Shown here piece by piece: positions 11,894 to 23,800 of a stretch of DNA of 64,000 nucleotides; positions within the stretch are counted from its first letter, which is position 1, and each line of letters opens with the position of its first letter. The position numbers were made by a program, and so were the translations under genes. Source of the DNA: Cannabis sativa (Eukaryota > Streptophyta > Magnoliopsida > Rosales > Cannabaceae); contig NC_083605.1 in NCBI RefSeq assembly GCF_029168945.1, positions 35,601,280 through 35,665,279 on the forward strand, given 5' to 3'. The notes under the pieces were generated by a model that made no database searches, was not told the DNA's origin, and saw only the letters and a program-made list of their open reading frames with translations.

Positions 11894-12142
11894 AGGGACA
11901 CGATTTTGTCCCGTGATGTATTTTTACGGAATGTATTCCGTGATGTACGATAGCCGTTAGATAGAGGAGTTATTTGATCTGAGGGTTGGGGATTTGATCT
12001 GAGGGCTGGGGTTAGCCTAGGGGTAATTAGGATTAAAAAATGGTAACGTACACTGAGACCCATTTAATATACCTTGAGACCCATCTAATGTACCACGAAA
12101 TATATTCCGTAAAAGCACATTACGAGACAAAATCGTATCCCT
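11894..12142. mobile_element. 249-bp MITE upstream of the bHLH gene
   Basis: Imperfect terminal inverted repeats: the left end AGGGACACGATTTTGTCCCG matches the reverse complement of the right end (AGGGATACGATTTTGTCTCG). Runs of TATATATA flank both sides, so the TSD is obscured; a TA-type target is possible. There is no coding capacity. It lies about 0.53 kb upstream of the bHLH start codon. Confidence 0.7.
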
Positions 12143-13946
12143 ATATATATATAAAATAAGTAGCTGGCAAAAGAAAAACAATAAAGAGATCTTCTAAGAA
12201 AATTGGACGAATCAATAATATCATCATTATAATGATCTTGTGTGTATATAATTGATCTTCATATAAATATATATAAGATGGATTTTATTCTAGGAAAGTA
12301 TTATAAATAGTAGAGATGACATGAGAGACTAAATTATTTCTCTCTTTTTTTTAGTAAGGAGTATATTATATATTATTTTCTGAATATGAATTCTATTTAA
12401 TTTTATTTATTTATTTTTTATTTTATTTTGGTTCCGCCCAATATAAAAGATATACGTAATCAATGATAATTGTTTATAGTTCAACAAGAAAAAGGAAAAA
12501 TTATAATTGTTTATGGTATTTTTTCAATATAAATATTTGAGGGAACATGATTAGGTGTTGATTATATGTATATATATGGGAAGATAGCTTTTGTTTTTCC
12601 TCCTTTTAGGAAAAGCTATATTGTGATACGTAATAAATAGTGGTCACTATAGCCAGTAGTTGGCCTTAAGCTTAGCTGTATGTCTTTCCTTTCTTTAAAT
12701 AGAAAGTGACAATTACTTTTGCTGTAAGAGAATGTCTTGCGGCGTCGTCTTTGTTCTAAATTTAGAGAAGAGTTAAGAAGAATAAGGTTGGATGTATATA
12801 TACTAAGTTGATTAATTTTCTTTTTAATTAAGCTTAATTAAGTACTGTTAAGTAAAATATATATTTAATTTTTTTTAATTAGATAATGTGTTTTTTTTTT
12901 TTAATTTTGAAATAGAGTTTGAAATTTTGATATTTGATGATTTGTTTAGCTATTACGGGTACATTAGTGTGTCATTTGAATGTCCAATTGAGATATAGAA
13001 AGATATCGGAGTGAATCGTTGTGTGTCCAATTGAGCGAATGTCTCATATTTTAATTCGAAGTTAAACCAACAAATTTAAAAATGTGATTAAAAATATCTA
13101 CAATATTTTAAGTATTTTAAATTTAAATTTAAATTTCTTTATATTAAATATCTACATAATTTTTTATTTTTAAATATATGTAATAATATTATAAAATTAA
13201 TAAAGAATATTATGTTAAGTAATAAGATATTCGGTTAAACTTAACATAGACAACAAAGTTAAAAATGTAATTAAAAATATCTACAATATTTTAAGTATTT
13301 TAAATTTAAATTAAAATTTTCTTGCAAAGAATATTTATATAATTTTTATTTTAAATATATATAATAATATTATAAATTAATAAAAAATATTTTGTTAAGT
13401 AACAGTATATTCTATTAAAGTTAACATAAAAATTAAAAATTACCTTAAATTAAGAATTCCATTACTTATTTTAAATAAATTAAGAAGTGTCCTATATATA
13501 TATGTTTGTGAATGTGGTTGATCACTTCTTGTAATTTTATGCTATTTTTTTTCTTTTCCTAATTTTTTTAGTTATATATATAATTTTCATTTTTGTAAGA
13601 TATTACACTTAAAATATTATTTTTTTTATATAGAGCATTGTTATTTAGTACTTTAAAGCTTCCAACACTCCATCAATATGGCACTCAATAATTTACTAGC
13701 GTTAATAATAATTAGTGATATTTTATAAAAATAATTATAATATATATGTGGGACCTAATACTTAATTGTGCCAATAACAATACCCCTTGGGTAGTACTTA
13801 GACACCACTAATACTTTTTAGCTTTCTCCGATATTATTGTAAACCCGATGTTTAATTATACCAATAGCGATATAATCCTTTGGTGTGGTACTAAACACTA
13901 CTAATAATTTTTAATATTTCTCTAATTCTATCACAAGTAAAAGTAA
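12143..13946. other. AT-rich intergenic DNA with local duplications
   Basis: No gene is supported. It holds a tandem duplication (13074-13440, listed separately). It also holds two related blocks at about 13750-13835 and 13840-13925, each with an AATTRTRCCAATARC core followed by a GGTACTWARACACYACTAATA core. Confidence 0.45.
13074..13440. repeat. Tandem duplication, two units of about 183 bp
   Basis: Units at about 13074-13257 and 13258-13440 share a TTAAAAATATCTACAATATT core, a TTTAAATATATRTAATAAT core and a TTAAGTAA...GTTAACATA tail. They differ by small indels. The content is AT-rich and non-coding. Confidence 0.7.
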
Positions 13947-14048
13947 TGCATAGGAACCTCTGCTAGGGTTACGACCCAGTGTGCACACTAAGGCTGGTCG
14001 TGGCTGGCCACACAAAGATTCTTCAAAGGGGACAAGTGTTGATGCTGG

Positions 14049-15286
14049 ATGGAAAGGGGGATTGACCGTGAAAGTAAAGAAAAACAGGGGCCAACATCTT
14101 CAGAAATGGTGCTCAAGACCAAGTTGATGGATGAAATTTTGGGGATCGAAGCTCTGCAACTCTCTATGGAGGAAGATTCAGAGGATGATCACGCTCTTAT
14201 AGTGGAGAACGAACATGATGTTCTATCCCCAAAATCGTCTCTAAACTTCCTTCAGCAACAAGATGAAATCAGGGCAGATTTTGCTAATTTTTTGGAAGCA
14301 ACTGCTAAGAACGAAGCAAAATTTAAATCTGGTATGTCTTGTTCTCTCCCATTCTTCGATCTAGCAATATTGTTAAGAACTTGAGTAATCGTTTTGATAG
14401 ATCTAAGGGACAGGGGAATAAAAATTGCTCAGGAGTTAAAATTGAGTTAGCAGATATAGAGGATGAAATACTATTTTGGCAGTTGGCATTAGTATGCTAT
14501 GTCTTAGGTGCTAATCCTCCAGTGAACATTTTTGAGGGGTTTGCTAAACGTGTTTGGAAGGATACAAGTATTGATAGAGTTGGAGTGCTCAAACAAGGTG
14601 TATTCATAGTCTAGTTTCAAAGTATTAATGTCAAGGATGATGTTCTTAATGGTAGTTTCTTGTTCTTCGATTGAAAACCGATTGTTATGAAGTTGTGGGA
14701 TCCAAATACCGATTTTAAGAAAGAAGACGTTCAAACAGTCTCCACTTGGATTCAACTCAACGGTTTGATCTTAAATATTAGGGCAAAACGACTCTCTTTA
14801 AAATTGTCGAACAGTTGGGGAAGCCATTGATGTTGGATAGCTTTACAAAGAACAAAGAGAGGTTTAATTATCTGAGGATCTTGGTTGAGGTTCAGATGGA
14901 TCAAGCATTCCCGGAAGTGATTTCTTTCACTAATGAAATGAACTAGGAAGTTGATCTTTTTATCAAATACAAATGGCTACCGATTGTGTGTGGTAATTGC
15001 TCGGGTATGGGGCACACTTCAGAAGTTTATAGGAAGAAAGAGGAAGTAAAAAAGATGAGGATTGTGAAGAAAAAACCAACATAGAAAAAGGAGGAAAAAA
15101 GAGTAGATGAGGAAAGATTTCAAGAGGTTAAAAGAGCAGGAAAATAACTCATCAAAGCCATGCCACATCCAATGTCCACTTCAAATAATTTCACTATACT
15201 AGCTGCCCAAGAGGAAGGTTCGGAAGTGATAGTGGAGGGTAATACTCAAGGAGGGGGGGTTCCTCCTATTCTCAATGGATAGAATT
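14049..15286 (+). pseudogene. LINE ORF1 (nucleic-acid-binding, gag-like) remnant
   Basis: An ATG at 14049 starts an acidic N-terminal region (open to 14384). The frame is then broken, with further pieces at 14339-14614 and beyond. At about 14980-15030 a CCHC-like knuckle is legible (VCGNCSGMGH), but the final Cys reads as Tyr, so the metal site looks damaged. A Lys-rich tail follows. This matches the ORF1 layout of plant L1 elements. It would coat the LINE RNA in an intact copy; here several stops make it non-functional. Confidence 0.6.
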
Positions 15287-16402
15287 ATGTGTTGGAATGT
15301 CTGAGGAATCAACACACTCAAGAAGCAAAAAGAGGTTAAGAATTTGATCTCTAAATTTAAAATGGGTTTGGTTGGTCTCCTCGAGACAAGGGTGAAGGCT
15401 GCTAATTTAGGGGCCTTGTATATACACATGTTTGATGGTTGGTATTTGACTACTAATTCACTTGGAGGTGAACCACATAAATAGTAAAAAAAAAATTGGT
15501 ATCCTTGGTTTATAGTTTCAATGATGAAAGTAGAAGGAAAGAGTTTTGGATGGATTTGATGAATCTTACTGATGGCATCCTTAGTCCTTAGTTAATGATG
15601 GGAGATTTCAATGATATTCTCCATAATGATGAAAGGATTGGGATGAGAGCTCGGCCACAAAAAAAAAAATTAGCTTTTTAAGAATGTATTGAACATTGTC
15701 AAATGGAGGATATAAAATCCTTTGGGTATTTTGCACTTGGAATAATAAGCAAGGGGTTCAAGAGAGAATTTATTCAAATATTGATAGAGCTATATGGTTA
15801 ATCAATTATGGCTAGACAAGTATGTGTTGGCTAAAGCATTATTTCTTCCTGAAGGAGAGTTTGATCACACTCCCGTGATCCTTTCTGTATATCCCGAAAT
15901 GAAAAATGGAAACTCTCCATTTAGATACTTCCATATGTGGTTGAAGGCACCTAGATTTCTAGACAAAGTGGAAGAAGTTTGGAGACTGAATATCAAAGGA
16001 AGCAAGATGTATGGTGTGGTTTCAAAACTTAAGATGTTGAAAATGGTTTTGAAAGACCTGAATGAAAAAGGCTTTAGTGATATATAAACAAAGGATACAC
16101 TAGCCTTACAAGATTTATTGGGCTGCCAAGAGAAGCTTCATAAAGATCCCTTGTGTGGTGAACTTATTGAACAAGAAGTTGAGCTTAGGAAGAACTATAA
16201 AGAGGTACACTCAACTTATTTTTCTTTTCTCCACCAAAAAGCTAAGCTGCACTGGATTAAAGACGGGGGTGAAAATACTTCTATGTTTCATGCTAGTATT
16301 CGACATCGTAAAGTTCCAAACCGTATCTTTACGGTTATGGACATGGAAGCAAGATGGTTGGATAAACCAAATGAGGTAAATGATGCTTTCTTGAGATATT
16401 AT
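15287..16402 (+). pseudogene. LINE ORF2, endonuclease part
   Basis: ORF2 begins near ATG 15287 with a decayed CWNV*G motif and then LVGLLETRVK, the start of the AP-type endonuclease. The catalytic GDFNDIL appears at about 15601-15621 and a DRA motif near 15784. The linker toward the RT is open at 15794-16087 and 16118-16402, including LHWIKDGGENTSMFHA. Stops and frameshifts interrupt it. The frame runs LRYY straight into the solo LTR at 16403 and resumes as GDLLG at 18756. In an intact element this domain nicks target DNA to prime reverse transcription. Confidence 0.8.
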
Positions 16403-18750
16403 TGTAATATCCCAATAAGCCTAATAGTTAATAATTAGGGTTTATAATTATATTATGCGTAATCAAGTAATAAGTGGGATTATGATCCTACTAATCTAGT
16501 TCAACATAAACTTTAAATTTGCTATAAGTGGATAAATAAGTGTAATTTATAAATTACGGAGATTTATATGGCACAGGTGAATGTAATATGAGTTACTGGT
16601 GTAATAAAAATATTTTCAATTTTGGTGACCTTGGAGACTCGATTGGGGGCCATAAATGTCATAACAGGCTTAATTAATAAAATTAATGGAAATAATGTGA
16701 TAAGTTGATAATGTAAGTATTATAATAATTAGGAGTATATGGGATTTAATGTAGCGCCCTAGAAGTAGAAATTTTTGAGTAGCTAAGAAATGATAAGATA
16801 ATTATTAATAATAAATTTTTATTAATATTATTATAATTTTATTATAATTTTAACTTTTAAAAATTTATCGCTCAAAGTTTATATATATTATATAAGTTAT
16901 ATCAGAAATAGTAAAGAATGAATGAAACTCTCGTTCCTCTCCTTTCGACAAAACCTTCTCTCTCTATATATATTTATTTTCTTCGATTTTCAACCCAAAA
17001 CCTGGCGATCTAAGCTCCAGTAGTAGCAAGATAGCAAATTCTCGGAGCAGGATAGCTTGAGGTAAGGTTTAATTTCGTTTTAAGTTTAATAACAATTGGT
17101 TTCGTATAGGGGTTTTGTAAATTAGAATAGCTATGAAGATTTTGACCTTATAAGATTGTCCTCGGGTAGTCATGGGACTAGTTCTGATGTTTTCTTACTG
17201 AAACTGAGGTGATTTTGGGTTAGAAATCGAGTTTGGAACTTTTTAAAGCTTAGTCCGAGCGTTAATGGCGTTTTCCGTTTAAGGGCTCAATTTTAATTTC
17301 TATTACGTAAAGATGGTGGTATTCATGGTATATATGTGCCCTGTGAAGTTTGGAGTGATTTGGATAAGTTTTGGTAGTGTTTCGGTGAATGCGAAAATTG
17401 AGATTTTCGTGTTCCATAGTTTTTAGAAATTCATAGGAGATTAGAAATTGTATTTTTGTTATAATTTTTCACTCGGGTGTCTGTTTTGAACGTTCTATAT
17501 ACCGTTTCAAAGCTTGTAACGAGCTCTATGGTATGATGTACGTTTTAGAGCCAAAATATAAGTTTTATTTTCGTGTATTTATACCGCGAGATTTGATAGA
17601 AAATCCTAAATTGTCTTACGCGAGTGTTAAGTAGTATTTTGGGATAAACACTTATTGGTTTATTATTGTTATGACATAGGACCCGGGATCATAGATCGTT
17701 CTCTGAGCAGGTCGGCCAACATACCTGAACCGGAACTTGAGGTAAGAAAAGGATAATGTACCACATGGCATAATAGGTTCTAAAATTATCGATTGTCTGA
17801 TTAGACAATGGTAATGTAATGATACTATGGACATAATATATGGGCTTACCTGATTAGGTGATGCGATATACCTGGCGATGAACCGGGCGTAGGTACGGGC
17901 ATCAGTGACACATGATGAGTACTGAGCGTAGGTACAGGCTCACCTAATTTGGTGATGTAATACTACTGGCTACGTATCGGACGTAGGTACGGGCGTCGGT
18001 GATATAAAATTGCCTGGTTATGGCATAGATTGAAACCATTGCTGGGTTTCTTCCTGGCGACGTATCGGGCGTGATAACAGGCATCAGTGCCATATGATAA
18101 GTATCGGGCGTATGTACGAGCTCGTCTGATTAGACGATGCGATATATTAGTGCCAAGTTGTGGCACGGGCTCACCTGACTAGGTGGCGCAATGATATTAT
18201 ATATGATATTGTATTATGACATGGGTTTGCTTGATTAGGCAATGTAAATATGTGAACATATCTATTTATATGCATATGACTGGTTATATTACCTATTGTT
18301 GAATGTTATAGTTTAATCATTATGTGATAATGAAATATATAATTAGCTATTTAATGTATCCTTCTTTATTACTTTTCTTGTTGAGTTTATGTGACTCATG
18401 GGTGCTCTGTGGTGCAGGTAAGGGCAAGAAAAATTTAGAATAGCCATGGAATGATGATCTTCTCTAGCAATGTACATATTGATCCCACCGGCTTGCGTGT
18501 CGAGTTGTCAGGAGTTGTTTTAGATTGGTTATATCTACTGTATTTTGAATTGCTATTGTATATAGTCTTTTGGGTAAATCTTGTATAACTCGGAACACAT
18601 TTTTACTATCGTTATAATGTCTATTTTTAGTGCTTTATTTTAGTCAAGTTTTTATTATCCTCACAGTTTTTAATAATTAATTTATATATTAGTATTAAGC
18701 TAGTTTTATAAAATCACACACGTGACATTCCTATGGATTAGGGTGTTACA
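16403..18750. mobile_element. Solo LTR (2.35 kb) of a Ty3/gypsy-type element
   Basis: The sequence starts TGTAATATCCC and ends GGGTGTTACA. It is flanked by a perfect 5-bp TSD ATTAT (16398-16402 and 18751-18755) inside the LINE ORF2. No internal coding region or second LTR is present, so it is a solo LTR left by unequal recombination. Length and terminal style fit long gypsy LTRs; the lineage is uncertain. It carries an unusual hairpin series at 17792-18238. Confidence 0.85.
17792..18238. repeat. Six short hairpins in the solo LTR
   Basis: Six imperfect copies of a palindrome have a GATT-like loop and differing stems: ATTGTCT/AGACAAT (17792-17809), TTACCT/AGGTGA (about 17846), CACC/GGTG with an AATT-type loop (about 17941), TCGTCT/AGACGA (about 18121), CACCT/AGGTG with GACT loop (about 18172), and TTGCTT/AGGCAA (about 18227). 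Five of the six sit after a GGGCT/GGCTC/GAGCT-like lead. Alternating with them are copies of a GTATCGGGCGTAGGTACGGGC-like block. Stem changes are mostly paired or wobble-compatible. Confidence 0.7.
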
Positions 18751-18755
18751 ATTAT

Positions 18756-18911
18756 GGTGATCTACTTGGTACTTGTATGGTTAATAGAAGAAAGGTCAAT
18801 CCTGTAATAGTTTCGTTGGGTCGAATATTGGAGGAAAGTCAAGGCATCAGTCTAATGGCTTACTTCTCCCATGAAGATAAAACGAGCAGTGTTTGTAATC
18901 CATGACAGTAA
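18756..18911 (+). pseudogene. LINE ORF2, linker segment between insertions
   Basis: The ORF2 reading resumes as GDLLGTCMVNRRKVNPVIVSLGR and runs to retroelement A's insertion point at 18911, where the TSD AGTAA (18907-18911) begins its duplication. The family places the RT just beyond, which is what is found at 29063. Confidence 0.7.
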
Positions 18912-20808
18912 TGTTGGGTTTTATACCCTAAATAAAACTCATTTCAATATAATCGGATTTACTTATTAATATAGATCAGAAATAACATTTAATGTTGCAT
19001 GGTTCACATGATTTATTTCATGATTATATGTACATAATGTATAAATTTATCTGAAACCATTTTCACATACTTGATCCTGTTTATTGTACTGTCAACACAT
19101 TGGAAAGTAAACATGACTATGTGAATAAAGTTTCCTAGATTTATCAAACATAGGGTTTTACTGATATGATAATCTACAACAGAGTTTACTTGCATTTAGA
19201 GAAATGCTATGTTCTTTCCAGAGCATTGGTTAAAGTAAAGCTCAGGTTGTATGCATGGAGTATGCATCGGAAGGGACTGATATTGAACTTTGACTTAGAT
19301 TTATTAAAGTTACCGTAATATCTATTCAAGTCAATATCGCCTAGTTGATCCTAGATCAAATGTTCTTAATCATGTTATGATTAGGCTCAATCTTGAAAGG
19401 CTATTCGTGTTCTTTGATTTGTTAGTTAAGCCTACTTTTAGGTCAGGGTGATACGTACATTTTGGGAACACGGTAGTGCAATTGAGTGGGAGCGCTATCA
19501 TAAACATGGAATCTATATCTTCTATCTGGCGAATAGTAAGCAAAGGATGATCTCCTTCGAGCTTGACCAAACGAACATAAATGGTGGAGTACTCATTTCA
19601 CATAAGCTGAAATATCATTTATACGGGGTCAAGTGTTTTAAGGAATAAATACATTGTAGGGTGTAACGGTAATTTAATCCCTTTACAGTGTAGATCATTC
19701 ATATAGAGGATCATTGATCAAATTAGGATTATAACAATGGATAACTAATGATGTGTCTATATGGTGGAACATATAGAGCATTCTATATACTGAGAGTGCA
19801 ATTCTAAGTTCTATGCATGGATTCAACAAAGAATTAATAAGTTAGTGAATTTTAGTGCTAAATTCTTGATCTACTTATTGGAAGCTCGGTTATATAGACC
19901 CATGGTCCCCGCACTAGTTGAGATAATATTGCTTGTAAGACTCATATAATTGGTTTTGATTAATCAATTATAAATTTCAAATTAGACTATGTCTATTTGT
20001 GAATTTTTCACTAAGTAAGGGCGAAATTGTAAAGAAAGAGTTTTAGGGGCATATTTGTTAATTATGATACTTTGTATGGTTCAATTAATAAATATGATAA
20101 ATGACAATATTATTTAATAATTATTTATAGTTATTAAATAGTTAGAATTGGCATTTAAATGGTTGAATTAGAAAATTGGCGTTTTTGAGAAAATCAGATG
20201 CAGAAAAGATAAAATTACAAAATTGTAAAAAGTGAGGCCCAAATCCACTATGTAGGGCCGGACACTTTTGTAGGGTTTTTTCCTCTGATATTTTCATTAT
20301 TTTAATGCCAAATAATTCAAACCTAACCCTAGTGGAATGCTATAAATAGATAGTGAAGGCTTCAGGAAAATTACACTTTTCTTCTGACACTTCTTATTCA
20401 GAAAAAACTGAGCCTTCTCTCTCCCTATCTTTGGCCGAACCCACTCTCTCTCTCTCTTCCTCATTGAGATTTCGAAATTCTTAGTGTATGAGTAGTGCCC
20501 ACACACAGCAAGTGATACCTCAATCATAGTGAGGAAGATCGTGAAGAAAGACTTTCAGCAAGAAGGAGGTTTCAACATCAAAGATTCAGAGAAAGAGATC
20601 CAGGTTCAGGTATTGATAATGCTCTGCTACAGAAAGGAATCAAGGGCTAGATATCTGAACAGAAGGAGTCATTATGTTCCGCTGCACCCAATGTAAGGTT
20701 TCCTAAACTTTATATGTGTTTATTTCATCGTTTTAGAAAGTTCATATTTAGGGTGTTAATAAACATACTTGTGAGTAGATCTAAGATCCTGGTAAAATAA
20801 TTCCAACA
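18912..20808 (+). repeat. Retroelement A 5' LTR
   Basis: A TG...CA LTR of 1897 bp. TATAAATA at 20341-20348 lies about 460 bp before the LTR end and is the likely Pol II core promoter. A pyrimidine-rich CTCTCTCTC stretch lies downstream. The open frames in the LTR are not conserved proteins. Confidence 0.92.
20341..20348 (+). promoter_or_regulatory. LTR TATA box, retroelement A
   Basis: TATAAATA in the context GAATGCTATAAATAGATAGTG. It is kept at the same place in the other three LTRs (28597, 53498, 61792), which supports promoter function. Confidence 0.6.
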
Positions 20809-20810
20809 AC

Positions 20811-20823
20811 TGGCCTCAGAGCC
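20811..20823 (+). other. Primer binding site, retroelement A
   Basis: TGGCCTCAGAGCC begins 2 bp after the 5' LTR. It matches the copia-type PBS consensus (TGGTATCAGAGC) with two differences, consistent with initiator-Met tRNA priming. Confidence 0.7.
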
Positions 20824-23800
20824 ATGGTAATTGATTTACTTGCAAGAAATTTGGACTTTAAAACGATTGTTTGTTTGTTTTTGGATGGTATCATGTTGTA
20901 TTGAGTGTTATTTGATGATTGATTGATGTTTGTAAATTTTTCGTGAAAAATAATTGCGATTCTGTTTCTGGAATTATTTTTTATTGGATAGTATGGAACA
21001 AATTAAGCAAGTTACTTTTTTACAGAACTCAATTTCGATTTAATTTGAATTAGTTATGATTTTTTGAAGATTCGGAAAAATCAGAACTGTGCTGAAATTT
21101 TCCTACGATCGCGAAAACTGTCTGTACAGCTCACAATTTTTTCATTTTTCTTCGATTTTTCATGCTTTTTCATGGAATTAACTTCCGATTTTTTGTGTAG
21201 TTCTATATTTATACTATTACTATTCATAATTCAATTCTAATTATCATTATGAATTAATTTAATATTTTTTAAATTTAATTCAAGATATTAGTGTAATTTG
21301 AATTTAAAATAGTTAGTATCTATCTTATTTTCTTAATAATCTATCTTATTTTTAAATTTGATTATATCTTATCTTATTTTTAAATTTAAGGTCAGATTTT
21401 AAATTTTTAAATTAAATCTTTTTTTTTAAATAATTTGACCTTATTTAAATTTAAAATAAAATAACTATAATCATGTAATTTTAAATAGATATAAGATATT
21501 TTGCTAACTTTTAAATTTTGTTATTTTATTTATTTAAATTACATTTAAAATCTGAAAAAGATATTCATTTATCTTTTTTAATTTTTTATTTAATTTTTAT
21601 TTATAAAATAACATTTAAATTTTAAAAGTAGTTAGCAAATTTTGAAATGATATTTAGGTTTGTTGAAACCTAATTTTTCAAAATTGTAGGTTTAATTTTA
21701 AATTTTCTTTAAATTTCGAAAATTTTTTAAAATTTTTTTACGAAAATAAATTTTTATTTATTTAATTAATTATTTTTTAAAATTATTTATTTAAAATTAA
21801 ATAAATCCTACATCCAACTATCCAACTAACCTTGTTCCAGGAGTATGTGTTTTAGCTTGTTTGTAAGTTTTCAAAACCTATTATTACTTGATTGCAAATA
21901 GCCATGGTTACCTTTTGCCAGATCTATTGATCGGATGGCTCTCTTGGTCAAGTAAATAATTTGTAACAGGTATATTTACAATCTTCTTTCATCTGTGTAT
22001 GACCTAGCAACATGATAGGACCCATCCAAAGTGTGCCTGTGTGAGCCTATGTGTTTAATTTTATTATAGATGCATATAGGTTGTTGTTGCTAAAATAAAT
22101 TATCATAGTTCTTGATAGAATTTATTTAGGCCCATTTAGTTTTTGGGCCTATTCAATTAATAACAGTTGTTCTTATTAAGGTTAAATTCCTCTCTTTTGG
22201 GCCTTGTGTGAGAGTTGGGAGCCATAGTAGTGGGTACGACATACTGAACTCAGCACCCCCTCACATGAACCACGCCAATTGTGAAGGTCCATTTGCCTGA
22301 TTTGAATAATTGTACTAGGTTAATTAAACTAGTTTAACCTAATAAAATTGATTAGCAACATAATTAATTTCATTTATTTTGAAATTAATTTAAGAAAATT
22401 ATAGTTTAACTATATGTATTTTCTTGTATTTAATTAAATATAGAATTATAACCATCTAGATTCTTTTTGGAGCTTAATTTAAATTTTTCATTAAATATTC
22501 CTATTTAAGTTGATATTTAGTTATCTTCAACTAACCAACTTAAATCTGAATATCTTTTGGATTTAAAATTTCAAAATTAAGTTGAGGAATTTTAGGCATT
22601 GGTTATTAAGATTCTTTAGATATTTTTTAAGTTAATATCTTTTCGAATATTTACTTAAAATGGAATATTTTAGATATTTTTTAAGTTAATATCTTTTCGA
22701 ATATTAACTTAAAATGGAATATTTTCAAATTAAGTGATTACAACTTAATTTTTGATATTTAATTAAATTTAAATTTGAAAAATATTTAGGTTCTAGATTT
22801 TTTCTAATACAACCTAAATTAGATATTTTTTCAAATTTTGTGGAAAAGATACTTAGTCAAATAAGATATTTTCTAGATAGTTATTTCTGGACTACTTATT
22901 ATTTCTAATATTAAATAGAAAAATATTATACATTGTGAAATTAATTATTTATATAATTAATTTTGGTACTATTTATTTTAAGTATATTTTTCCTAGTATT
23001 AAACTAGAGATTAATAATTAAGCCTTCTCTACACTTAATTATTTATTTCTTGAATTTAATTAACTTGAAAATTAAATATCTAAGTTGATTCTCATCATCA
23101 TACTTAAATATTTCTTTTTCATGACACTTAATTAAATAGAAAATTATTTTTAGTTGAAATTTATTTTTTCAACTAAATTTAAATAATTTTCAAAATATAT
23201 TTTTTCTTTATTTTATTAATCAAATTTCGAAATTGCATTTCTTAAATGCTGGAATTTCGAATTTTATTTGAAAAATAGATTAAAGTTGTAAATTATTTAT
23301 TTTAATTTTGGACCAACTTAAATCAATAATTTTTTCATTTAATGGTTAATTAAAATAAATTGAATTAAAGTATATTATTAGAAATTGAATTAATTAGTCA
23401 AAGGAAAATCTAGATAGATGATATTTTTGCTTGAAGTATTTTTCTAGTGTATTTAATTAAATAGAAAATTAATATTTAAGTTGATTTTCATCATCATACT
23501 TAAATATTTGAAAATTTTCTTATATATTTAATTAAATAGGAAAATTACATTTTTTGTTGTAAAGTAATTTTATTAATTAATTTTGGGCCAACATTAAATT
23601 AGAATAATTTTTCCAGAATTAATTTTTTATTTTAACATGCATTTTCGAAAATTGTGTCCTAGAATACTTTAATTTTTCGAAATGCAATATATATTTATAG
23701 AAAATTAAATTTGAGTTGTAAATTAATTTAAACTAATTTTGTAACAACTTAAATTGAAAATTTTTCTAAATATTTATTGGAAATTATTACTAAGATGGAA

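Noticed and set aside
17652..18166. Minus-strand frames in the solo LTR
   Set aside because: They cross the hairpin series and have no domain; the sequence is better explained as LTR repeats.
17792..18238. CRISPR-like array
   Set aside because: The repeats are imperfect palindromes with irregular spacing in a plant LTR; there are no uniform spacers and the genome is eukaryotic.
16750..18750. LTR starting at the internal TGTAGCGCCC (16750)
   Set aside because: Its flanks do not form a TSD, whereas starting at 16403 gives a perfect ATTAT duplication.
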